DNA from: Candidatus Poribacteria bacterium
GTDB taxonomy: Bacteria > Poribacteria > WGA-4E > WGA-3G
DNA length: 41,151 nt
Reading direction: 5' to 3'
Assembly (NCBI GenBank): GCA_028820635.1
Contig: JAPPIG010000044.1
Coordinates: 1 to 41,151, forward strand
The translations under genes and the position numbers were made by a program. Below are positions 34,703 through 41,151 of the stretch, in pieces (position 1 is the stretch's first letter; every line of letters begins with the position of its first letter). The notes beneath the pieces are model-generated. The model did no database searches. It saw only the letters and a program-made list of their open reading frames with translations, and had not been told where the DNA came from.

Positions 34703-35329
34703 ATGAAAAAATGGATATGTTTACTTGTCTCCCTATTTCTGTTTACAGTTGGATACGCTCAAGAAACAGATTTTGATGCCTTGCTTGCTTCTGATGTTAA
34801 TAGAGATGGAATAGTCAATATTCTTGATTTAGTGTTTGTTGCCTCCAACTCTGGTGAAATACCTACAGCAATTCAGCATCCTAACCCAGATATAAACGGT
34901 GATGGCACTGTCAACATCCTTGATCTTACACTGGTCGCCAGCCACTTCAGTAAATATTCTGGTATTCCGCTTGAATTAACCGATAAAACATTTGACAATG
35001 TTGTGCATAATGCAAAACTGCCTATCTTAGTTGAATTTGAGTCCGATTACTGAATTTACTGTCTATTAATGAGACCGGTGGTGTCTGAAATTTCCTTAGA
35101 ATATCGTGACGTTTTCGTCGTAGCAAAATTAGATGTGAACGACAATCCAGAAAAAACAGAAGAGTACCACATCCGCGGAACACCGACATATATCCTATTC
35201 TACGAAGGAAATATTGTGAGAGTAATCATCGGTGCTATGTCCAAGGAAAAATTGGTAAATCGGATTCTTGAATGGTTAGCTACGGTGATAGAACCACCAC
35301 TCACACAAGAGCAGACAGACGGCGAATAA
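34703..35329 (+). CDS. Probable selenocysteine-containing dockerin-thioredoxin protein (in-frame TGA at 35051)
   Basis: One 208-codon frame read through a TGA. Residues 1-19 are a signal peptide (ICLLVSLFLFTVGYA). Two dockerin-type calcium loops follow: 31-42 (DVNRDGIVNILD) and 63-74 (DINGDGTVNILD). From 92 on there is a thioredoxin fold: LTDKTFDNVV, LPILVEFESDY, then codon 117 TGA, then IYC, RPVVSEIS, VAKLDVNDNP and the cis-proline loop IRGTPTYILFYEG. In ordinary thioredoxins position 117 is the first Cys of WCxxC; here it would be Sec117 with Cys120. No other stop or frameshift occurs in the remaining 91 codons, and a SECIS-like hairpin follows. AAGGAAT precedes the ATG, 11 bases after the E2 stop. 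If not decoded, the product ends at 116 as a dockerin with a useless thioredoxin stub. The 3' end overlaps the convergent BatA-like gene by 54 bases. Confidence 0.7.
35070..35088 (+). promoter_or_regulatory. SECIS-like hairpin downstream of the TGA
   Basis: AGAC (35072-35075) pairs with GTCT (35083-35086); the loop is CGGTGGT, starting 22 bases after the TGA. An alternative fold pairs ACC (35074-35076) with GGT (35080-35082), leaving GGT in the apical loop and bulged G-T before the outer A-T and G-C pairs, close to the E. coli fdhF pattern. Both fit the general bacterial rule of a short stem, small loop and a G in its first two bases within about 16-37 bases of the codon. Confidence 0.5.
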
Positions 35330-37156
35330 TGCTGTCCATTGCCATATTTCCCGCGTGAGAGGTTGTAGTAGATTATTTTCATTCACTTTTTCATGTGTAT
35401 TTGATTCTGTGGTGGAAAATGAAAGTGCAGATTCCGATGCGTCAAGTAGATTGACTGCAAACCGTTCAAACAGAGAATCACCAGCAAATACAGAGTAAAT
35501 CCCGATTTGATCTGTTTCAGCAAACATTTCACTGTCCAATTCAATCATGGAACTGTCAGGTTTCTTCACCTGAATAGTAGATCTCTCCAGTGTTGGTATA
35601 TCAATTTTTAGTTGTTCCCCTGTCCGAAATATCTGTCCTGCCTTGTCTTTTTGAAGCGTAAGCGACTTTATCGGGACAGTTCCCGCCTCAAGCCATTCTA
35701 AACATTGATACACAAAAATTGGAGCATCTGGGATAGTAAAGAGAAAATCAGAAATTGCTGGATTGAACGCATCAAATTCAAAAACCAGAAATTGCCTATC
35801 TGCCTCAATACCAAGCCATACCAACACACCTTTTTCTGATTCAATAAGCGAATTTCCCCAGAGTGGCAATTCCCTATGCACAGATTCCTTTACTTGTAAT
35901 CCCATAATAGATACATCTTGCATAATCGGATGGGTTCTGTCCTCTTTGATAACAGAGACGGGGATTCTGACGATTTCAACAACGGGTTCTACCATAAAAG
36001 GTAATTCCCTTCGCGAATTGATAACGATGATGCTCTCTGTGCCGGGAAGGTTTAAAAAGTCATGTTCCGAGGGAATACCTCTGTCAAAGATAACAACGTT
36101 CGCATCACCAGTGCCCTGGAATTCATCAGTAGATACGGTTTGTAGTTCTACACGGTCTCCATAACTCCTCAAAAGTTCTATCAATAGTGATTGATCTCTG
36201 TCACTGACAAGAAGAATTCGGAATTGTTTTTTGGGGTTGAGAATTGCCCAAACCCTATTATCCAAATCAAAGTTATCAGCATTGAGAAGGTGGAGACTAA
36301 CTGCAACACCTTCTAATCCTTCCGCATTGATAGAAAACAGAACTGATTTTATTTCTTTAGGTGGAAGTCTCACTGTTTTTTCATCAATTGCCGTTCCACC
36401 TTCAAGTTCTAATGCAATGCTTATTTCTCTCTCCGTATTTGTCCAATTTTGAATCCTCGCGAGAACTGTGTATTGGTCAGCAATCCTTTCCACATTGAAC
36501 TGCACAATACCGATGTTTTCTGCTGCTTCTCCTATTGCGATTTTATTTGGCACAGATGTATCTGGTAGATTTTCAAACGAATCGCTAATAAAAAAGATTT
36601 GATCCTGCGATGAATCGACATAACGCGTTGCCTGATCAAAAACCGATGTTAACTCACCAGCTGCATGTGTTGGAACGATATTTTGTACGGCACGCTGCAG
36701 TTTGTCTTTATCTGTGGTAAATGCTTGTTGAATATATGGCTTGGGAGAATCCGTTGCCATAATCATGATGCCGCCACTTGCAGAAACCTGATTGATGTGT
36801 TTCAATACTTCCTGTTTTGCAAGTGCCAATCGGGTTTCTCCCATCTCCTTTGACTGCATACTTGCCGAATTATCAACGATAAAGATTATTTTGCCATGGA
36901 CTATGCCGGGAATTCGTAACGCTGGACGCGCTACGCTAACGATTATGACCAATAAAAGCAGGCTTTGTAAAATTGGTAGCAGTAGATTCCGCAGACGTTG
37001 AAACGGGACGTTTGCTTTCTGATCCTCAGCACTGGCACGCCAGAGCATTATACTCGGCACGACGTAACGTTGTCGGCGCAGCTTCAGAAAATGCAGCGCA
37101 ATCACGATAGGTATAGCTCCAATCAGATAAAACGCAGCAGGGTTCAGAAAAGCCAT
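35276..37156 (-). CDS. BatA-like von Willebrand factor A membrane protein
   Basis: A 626-residue inner-membrane protein. The N terminus (FLNPAAFYLIGAIPIVIALH, then FLKLRR) is the BatA N-terminal segment with a first membrane helix; a second lies at about 59-78 (NLLLPILQSLLLLVIIVS). A VWA domain follows with the metal-site motif DNSAS at about 93-98. The middle is a beta-rich periplasmic-type region and a last helix lies at about 602-618 (WTALFAVCLLLCEWWF). Such proteins are often found with MoxR ATPases and DUF58 proteins; none are here. No clear ribosome site precedes the ATG. Its 3' end overlaps the thioredoxin gene by 54 bases on the opposite strand. Confidence 0.82.
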   Translation of the reverse strand: MAFLNPAAFYLIGAIPIVIALHFLKLRRQRYVVPSIMLWRASAEDQKANVPFQRLRNLLLPILQSLLLLVIIVSVARPALRIPGIVHGKIIFIVDNSASMQSKEMGETRLALAKQEVLKHINQVSASGGIMIMATDSPKPYIQQAFTTDKDKLQRAVQNIVPTHAAGELTSVFDQATRYVDSSQDQIFFISDSFENLPDTSVPNKIAIGEAAENIGIVQFNVERIADQYTVLARIQNWTNTEREISIALELEGGTAIDEKTVRLPPKEIKSVLFSINAEGLEGVAVSLHLLNADNFDLDNRVWAILNPKKQFRILLVSDRDQSLLIELLRSYGDRVELQTVSTDEFQGTGDANVVIFDRGIPSEHDFLNLPGTESIIVINSRRELPFMVEPVVEIVRIPVSVIKEDRTHPIMQDVSIMGLQVKESVHRELPLWGNSLIESEKGVLVWLGIEADRQFLVFEFDAFNPAISDFLFTIPDAPIFVYQCLEWLEAGTVPIKSLTLQKDKAGQIFRTGEQLKIDIPTLERSTIQVKKPDSSMIELDSEMFAETDQIGIYSVFAGDSLFERFAVNLLDASESALSFSTTESNTHEKVNENNLLQPLTREIWQWTALFAVCLLLCEWWFYHRS

Positions 37157-37309
37157 TTTTCAATGTCGGGTAAAGAGGATAAGAAACACTATGAGATTAA
37201 CTTTTCATAATGTTTTTAGAGTTATGCTACTTTGGATGGATTACAAACACAGCATCTCTATATACCGCAATTCAGATATTATGTTTGTATTACGGTATAT
37301 AGAAAACTG

Positions 37310-37756
37310 TTATGGGTTAGGATTCGGCGGTGTGGTCTGTGATTCTGCTGGAGGTGGTGAAGATTCTCCATTCTCTCTTTCGTTCAGATTCTTGATAACC
37401 TCCTCCGCATCCTGTTTGCCTACCTCACCGTAGTTTTGCAGCTGTTCACAAGCTTCACGAACTTTATCGTATTCCTCAAGTTCTAAATAAATGTTCGCTA
37501 AGTTCTTGTGCATCTCACGAAAAACACCGGGCCAATTCCGTTCACCCTCTTTTTCAACAATCCGAGTTGCACTCTCAATGGCAATATCAACAACATTGTC
37601 AAGTTCTGCTTTTTCTGATGCTGAAAAAGGGGTGTTTTCTTGTTTCTGTTTCTCATTATAGGCGCGCAAAGCACCCAAAGCCTTGTCACATTGGTTGTAA
37701 CTTTTTTCAATGCTCAAGGCACCTTCAAAGATTTTTGATAAAAACCCAAATTTCAT
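37310..37756 (-). CDS. Small helical protein, possibly TPR-like
   Basis: A 148-residue soluble protein from the preferred ATG at 37756. An alternative start at 37816 would overlap the LamG gene by 28 bases. Helix-rich segments such as FREMHKNLANIYLELEEYDK and VREACEQLQNYGEV resemble one or two TPR units. The C terminus is a Pro/Ser tail (ESSPPPAESQTTPPNPNP). No enzyme motif is seen. It lies 32 bases downstream of the LamG gene and is probably co-transcribed with it. Confidence 0.6.
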   Translation of the reverse strand: MKFGFLSKIFEGALSIEKSYNQCDKALGALRAYNEKQKQENTPFSASEKAELDNVVDIAIESATRIVEKEGERNWPGVFREMHKNLANIYLELEEYDKVREACEQLQNYGEVGKQDAEEVIKNLNERENGESSPPPAESQTTPPNPNP

Positions 37757-37788
37757 AAAAACATGTCTCGTTCGTATAAAAGGATCAA

Positions 37789-38580
37789 TTAAAAAGATGT
37801 CTTTAATTGTCCCCATGTAACTGCCAATTTGTTTTTAGCTTCTACTGCAAGAACTCCTGGAACACTTAGCTCCATAGAAGCTTTAATTTGTTCCTCAGTC
37901 AGCGCTTTTGAATAGATGACAACTTCATCAATAATCGCATCTTCAACCCTGTGGACGTTTGGATTTTCACCCGCACCAATGTAAATTGACGCCTTTTTGA
38001 ACTTTGGAAACTCAAAGTTTTCTGGTTGTGAACCGATGAATTCACCGTTGACATATATTTTTCCATCTTTTCCATCGGCGACTAAGACATAATGGTACCA
38101 TTCTTCCAATTCAAACTTGAAGTTTCCCAAACTTTTATCTGCGTGGTGGGCGGCATCCCAAAATGGGTTGAAATTGGGATTCACCATCGTACGAAATTCG
38201 CAACATCCGCCACTCACAGTCTCAATTGAGATAATCCCATCATAAGCAGCATGTTGATTAAGGTAAAACCACGCTTCCATCGTAATTTCACCATTTTCGC
38301 CAATTGGGACAATGAAATCGTTAGCAGGAGTCATCTGGACAATGCCTCCGTTCAGATGGATCGCTTTGCCAAATTGTCCGTCAACCAGTTTACCATTCCC
38401 AGCCAACTCGGCATCGTTTCCATTGCCGGAGTCATCTTTGAATGTCTTCCCATTCAGTTTATCAAATGAGTAGTAAACTTCGATGTGATTCTCAATATCA
38501 TCCTCTTCGACAGCGTAGGTGAAACTAACAGCGAAAATTAACATCGCTGAAAGTCCCAACAAAAATAAATTTCTAAGCAT
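37789..38580 (-). CDS. Secreted LamG (concanavalin A-like) domain protein
   Basis: A 263-residue exported protein. Residues 1-23 are a signal peptide (FLLGLSAMLIFAVSFTYA). The LamG/concanavalin A-like fold covers about 33-230: VYYSFDKLNGKTFKDDSGNG, GKAIHLNGG, ITMEAWFYL, WYHYVLVADGKDGKIYVNGE and IDEVVIYSKALTEEQIK are its standard strands. The tail LAVEAKNKLAVTWGQLK is short and charged. AAGGAGG stands eight bases before the ATG and a strong promoter lies at 38613-38641. Probably binds glycans outside the cell; the ligand is unknown. Confidence 0.85.
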   Translation of the reverse strand: MLRNLFLLGLSAMLIFAVSFTYAVEEDDIENHIEVYYSFDKLNGKTFKDDSGNGNDAELAGNGKLVDGQFGKAIHLNGGIVQMTPANDFIVPIGENGEITMEAWFYLNQHAAYDGIISIETVSGGCCEFRTMVNPNFNPFWDAAHHADKSLGNFKFELEEWYHYVLVADGKDGKIYVNGEFIGSQPENFEFPKFKKASIYIGAGENPNVHRVEDAIIDEVVIYSKALTEEQIKASMELSVPGVLAVEAKNKLAVTWGQLKTSF

Positions 38581-38612
38581 GACCTGTGCCTCCTTAATTT
38601 TTTAGTAAGATT

Positions 38613-38641
38613 ATTGTAGCAGAAAAGCAGAACGGTGTCAA
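38613..38641 (-). promoter_or_regulatory. Predicted strong promoter of the LamG gene
   Basis: On the minus strand a perfect TTGACA (38636-38641) and TACAAT (38613-38618) are 17 bases apart, 32 bases before the start codon, with a near-ideal AAGGAGG in between. Confidence 0.65.
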
Positions 38642-38816
38642 CAAGTTAATCTGACTGATTTACCTCCAGTTTTTCAGAACCCATATTTGTATGTCTTATA
38701 TCATAATAGTTTTGCCAAAGTGTTTTTTTGATAAACTGTTTTCCAATCTTATTTTATAGAATCTATTTTAGGGTATTCCACTGAAACACATTGCATCGGT
38801 CAAAGTAAATCCGCGT
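38642..38816. other. Gene-free spacer before the transposase remnant
   Basis: Together with the promoter and leader at 38581-38641 this is part of an approximately 770-base stretch without an intact gene up to the small peptide at 39355. I see no gene and no clear insertion-sequence end here. The reading frame of the remnant stays open back to a stop near 38770. Confidence 0.5.
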
Positions 38817-39162
38817 ATGCTCATCCCAGAAATAAAGCAAGAGTTCAAAAAAGTGTTGAAGCGTCCTGCTCTCAGAAATCTGATTTTGGTCATACTTGCG
38901 TGTCTTGGCACGAAAACATTTCAAATCAACACACTTGCGAACCACTTGCCTGTTTGCGTTGCCCATTATAAGACGAAACAAAAACGGCTGCTCCCGGTTT
39001 ATCTACTCAAACTTTCCGACACTTGTTGCTATGGGGGCGTGGTGTGCCTTTGTCTTATGGCAACTATATGACAAAACAGGGCGTGCGCCACGCATTGTGC
39101 TTATTGATGAGACGGACATTAAAATATTAACGTTTGCAATAAAATGTGCAGGGCTCATGTAA
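38817..39162 (+). pseudogene. Broken IS4-type transposase fragment
   Basis: Two overlapping frames join into the N-terminal part of a DDE transposase. The first frame reads MLIPEIKQEFKKVLKR...NLILVILACLGTKTF...HYKTKQKRLL. After an extra C in CTCCCGG (about 38991-38996) it continues in the next frame as RFIYSNFPTLVAMGAWCAFV...APRIVLIDETDI and stops at 39160. VLIDETD would contain the first catalytic aspartate; the rest of the enzyme, about two thirds, is missing. It is therefore dead. It marks an old insertion between the LamG gene and the solute-binding protein. Confidence 0.75.
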
Positions 39163-39295
39163 AGAATGAGTGCTAATGAAAACATTCAACCCTTGTGACC
39201 ATTGACTTCATTAAAAATAATCGCATACATCTTTTACATGAGCGAATGTGCAGAAAAACTGAAAACTAAATAATCCTGATTTCTTGTAAAGGGAT

Positions 39296-39325
39296 TTGAC
39301 ATTTCTCCGTGATACATGCTATCAT
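39296..39325 (+). promoter_or_regulatory. Predicted promoter of the 46-residue peptide gene
   Basis: A perfect TTGACA at 39296-39301 and TATCAT at 39320-39325 with an 18-base spacer, 29 bases before the ATG of the small gene. Confidence 0.55.
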
Positions 39326-39354
39326 AATCGCAGCAATGCTGGAGGTGCAATCTT

Positions 39355-39495
39355 ATGAACCAAAAGAGACCACAACGTTCCTTCTTCAAGAAAAAACAGG
39401 TAAAAGCGATGATTGTGTGGTATATAATACTACTCGCGGGCATCCTAATTTTAGCGTGGAAAATGCAGGATATCATTTCGCTATTTGGAGTCTAA
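39355..39495 (+). CDS. 46-residue single-span membrane peptide
   Basis: A short gene with all signs of expression: promoter at 39296-39325, GGAGGTG eight bases before the ATG, and a clear stop at 39493. The peptide begins with a strongly basic stretch (MNQKRPQRSFFKKKQVK) followed by one hydrophobic helix (AMIVWYIILLAGILILAW) and a short tail (KMQDIISLFGV), so it should sit in the inner membrane with the basic end in the cytoplasm. A longer frame at 39309-39521 covers the same DNA but lacks a ribosome site and sensible composition. Function unknown; it lies 82 bases before the solute-binding protein gene and could be in the same transcript. Confidence 0.65.
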   Translation: MNQKRPQRSFFKKKQVKAMIVWYIILLAGILILAWKMQDIISLFGV

Positions 39496-39577
39496 CACAC
39501 TGTATCGGTTTCGGTTTTTAGTCGCGACGCCTCACGATTTGTAATAAATTTCAATATACAGAGGAGAAATCACAAAC

Positions 39578-40945
39578 ATGTCCTATTTAAATCCGTTACG
39601 GCAAACATTGAAGGCAACGCATATCGCAACATTGGGGATACTGCTCTGCCTCATGGCATTACCGATTGCCGTATCTGCACAAGACAAACTCATCATTATA
39701 TCACCCCATCCAGAAAGTATTGAGTCGGAATTCGGCAATAATTTTGAAAAATGGTATCAAGCACAGACAGGCAGAACCGTCAAAACAGATTGGCGAGATG
39801 TCGGCGGCACTTCATCCAATTATCGGTTTATTGAATCCGAGTTTAAGCGTGTGCCAGACGGTATCGGCATAGATATTTTCTTTGGTGGTGGCACCGACAG
39901 TTATCTCCGTCTAGCTGAATTAGATTTGTTAGCTTCCTACAAACTGCCCGATACCCAATTAGCGCAGATTCCGCAATCTTATCATGGGATTCCTGTATAC
40001 GATTCTGAGCATCGGTGGTATGGTGCAGCGTTATCAAGTTTCGGCATTATGTATAACGATCAACTGCGTGAGATGCTCAAATTGCCGAAAGCCACAAAAT
40101 GGGAGGATTTGGGAGACATCGCCTTAATCAATAATATTGGTGCTGCCGATCCAAGAGAGAGTGGGAGTGCACACATGATGTATGAGATTATCCTTCAGAC
40201 ACACGGATGGGAGAAAGGATTTGCGCTCCTCACGAAACTGGGCGGAAATGTGAAGAAGTTCTCTGCTGGTGCCAACGTTATTCCAAGAGATGTTGGCGCG
40301 GGTCAAGTGATTTACGGGTTAGCAATTGATTTTTATGCTTATAGTCAAATCGCAGCACTCGGTCCTGAAAAAATCAAATATGTTCTGCCAACCGACGGCA
40401 CTGTTGTCAATCCGGACTCCATCGCAATCCTCAAAGGTGCACCGAACATGGCGGTGGCGAAAAAGTTTGTTGAGTTCGTTTTGTCTGAACGAGCACAAAA
40501 ACTGTGGATGCTACGCGACACGGATGATGAAGGACCAAAATGGAAAGGCGGACTCAACCGCGCCAGTGTACTGCCCGCACTCTATGACGAATTAGGGGAT
40601 CGGTGTGTTGTGACAAACCCGTTTGACTTGAAATCATCACCGTTTCCTTATGATGCTGATAAAGGGAGTGCCCGGTGGGATATTGTCAACGATCTTTTCG
40701 GTATTCTCATTATAGATTCACATAAAGACCTTGTTGATGCGTGGAAAGCGATTCGCAAGTGCAAAGATGCTGAAAAGCGGGATGCGGCAATCGCAGCACT
40801 GGTAGAGATGCCGATTTCTGAGGAGGAGGCGATGAAAGTTGCCGCTGATAAATGGGAAGACCCCATCTACCGCAACGAAAAGATCAAAGAGTGGGGACAA
40901 TTCGCCAAGCAGAAGTTCAAAAAAGCAAAAGAATTGGCGAAGTGA
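39578..40945 (+). CDS. ABC transporter periplasmic solute-binding protein (family 1)
   Basis: A 455-residue exported binding protein. Residues 1-34 are a signal peptide (THIATLGILLCLMALPIAVSAQ). The mature part starts DKLIIISPHPESI and contains GIDIFFGGGTDSY, ALSSFGIMYNDQL, DPRESGSAHMMYE and AILKGAPNMAVAKKFVEFVL, the pattern of iron/thiamine/spermidine-type family 1 binding proteins. GAGGAG lies ahead of the ATG. The membrane and ATPase parts of the transporter are not in the window and may follow beyond its end. Ligand cannot be named; a metal ion or organic anion is typical of this family. Confidence 0.87.
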   Translation: MSYLNPLRQTLKATHIATLGILLCLMALPIAVSAQDKLIIISPHPESIESEFGNNFEKWYQAQTGRTVKTDWRDVGGTSSNYRFIESEFKRVPDGIGIDIFFGGGTDSYLRLAELDLLASYKLPDTQLAQIPQSYHGIPVYDSEHRWYGAALSSFGIMYNDQLREMLKLPKATKWEDLGDIALINNIGAADPRESGSAHMMYEIILQTHGWEKGFALLTKLGGNVKKFSAGANVIPRDVGAGQVIYGLAIDFYAYSQIAALGPEKIKYVLPTDGTVVNPDSIAILKGAPNMAVAKKFVEFVLSERAQKLWMLRDTDDEGPKWKGGLNRASVLPALYDELGDRCVVTNPFDLKSSPFPYDADKGSARWDIVNDLFGILIIDSHKDLVDAWKAIRKCKDAEKRDAAIAALVEMPISEEEAMKVAADKWEDPIYRNEKIKEWGQFAKQKFKKAKELAK

Positions 40946-41032
40946 TTGCAAAGTAGTAGGCAAACGTTGTAAGTGAAAATCGGCGTGCTTACAAAACGCG
41001 TCTACTGTGGGGTTTGCTGCGTTCCTCCCTCT

Positions 41033-41060
41033 TGTAGGTTGGGTTGAGGAACGAAACCCA
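41033..41060. repeat. Single-arm copy of the 33-bp dispersed element
   Basis: TGTAGGTTGGGTTGAGGAAC followed by GAAACCCA matches the left arm of the elements at 9710 and 32864. The second arm is not within the window. Just upstream, 40982-41006 holds another piece of the CTTACAAA-type palindrome. Confidence 0.6.
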
Positions 41061-41074
41061 TAAATCAACGGTAT

Positions 41075-41092
41075 GAATGCCATCAGGCATTC
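41075..41092. repeat. Perfect 7-bp hairpin with tetraloop at the window edge
   Basis: GAATGCC (41075-41081) pairs with GGCATTC (41086-41092) around ATCA. Such hairpins flank IS200/IS605-type elements, but no transposase is visible before the window ends, so its nature is open. Confidence 0.45.
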
Positions 41093-41151
41093 CCCGGGTG
41101 TCAACTTAAGCAATTTTCAAACATGGAAAACCCTCTTCAGCCCCGCTGAAT

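Noticed and set aside
35069..35329. Separate 86-codon gene starting at ATG 35069
   Set aside because: It has no ribosome site, is in the same frame as the upstream dockerin gene, and would encode only the back half of a thioredoxin fold. A read-through of the TGA explains it better.
39309..39521. 70-codon plus-strand frame over the 46-residue peptide
   Set aside because: Its ATG falls inside the promoter and lacks a ribosome site. The alternative frame at 39355 has both a strong ribosome site and a sensible membrane peptide.

Overview
The window looks like a piece of a Gram-negative, environmental (sponge- or seawater-associated) bacterium. My best guess at lineage is Candidatus Poribacteria or a close relative. 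This is inference from the gene mix: paired phytanoyl-CoA-dioxygenase-like genes, a Uma2-type nuclease with a coiled-coil tail, LamG and dockerin proteins, a mandelate-racemase family dehydratase beside TIM-barrel isomerases, a DUF2961/GH172 enzyme, and dense intergenic palindromes. An outer membrane with lipid A is directly supported by lpxA, an lpxC-fabZ fusion and a PorV-like beta-barrel protein. No tRNA, rRNA or CRISPR array was seen.

Layout. 1-2.7 kb: a secreted HtrA-like protease and a divergent outer-membrane barrel protein. 2.7-3.3 kb: a gene-free, repeat-rich stretch. 3.3-8.4 kb: three tandem minus-strand secreted proteins with carboxypeptidase-regulatory-like domains and a C-type-lectin-like C terminus; the middle one has a 1-base frameshift that cuts off its conserved tail. 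8.5-16.8 kb: a plus-strand carbohydrate cluster (galactonate-dehydratase-like enzyme, two sugar isomerase-like TIM barrels, a GH172-like enzyme, and a 1323-residue protein with a very acidic N terminus and an alpha/alpha-toroid C terminus). 16.9-20.2 kb: a DUF350 membrane protein, then two Fe(II)/2-oxoglutarate dioxygenases around a zinc dehydrogenase. 20.3-25.9 kb, minus strand: Uma2 nuclease, a PIN toxin-antitoxin pair, lpxA, lpxC-fabZ, mltG and yqgF. 26.1-31 kb: a solitary DNA methyltransferase, then a PspA-like protein, an ABC exporter (ATPase and permease) and a gamma-carbonic-anhydrase-like protein. 31-35.3 kb: an AT-rich small secreted or membrane protein, a Gfo/Idh/MocA oxidoreductase, and an operon of a small protein, a 2-oxoacid dehydrogenase E2 subunit and a dockerin-thioredoxin protein. 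35.3-38.6 kb, minus strand: a BatA/VWA membrane protein, a helical protein and a LamG protein. 38.6-41.1 kb: a dead IS4-type transposase, an unlisted 46-residue membrane peptide, and a periplasmic solute-binding protein.

The most interesting object is at 34703-35329. A signal peptide, a dockerin-like calcium-binding repeat pair and a thioredoxin fold are interrupted by an in-frame TGA that falls exactly where the first cysteine of the thioredoxin CxxC should be. A hairpin fitting the bacterial SECIS rules follows 22 bases later. I read this as a probable selenocysteine thioredoxin (U-I-Y-C); a single Cys-to-stop mutation is the competing explanation. Genes for selenocysteine synthesis are not in the window, so the claim cannot be settled here.

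Several -35/-10 pairs close to TTGACA-(16 to 18)-TATAAT precede genes, so ordinary sigma-70-like transcription is likely. Intergenic DNA is crowded with short palindromes, including a 33-bp perfect inverted repeat whose relatives recur across the window.
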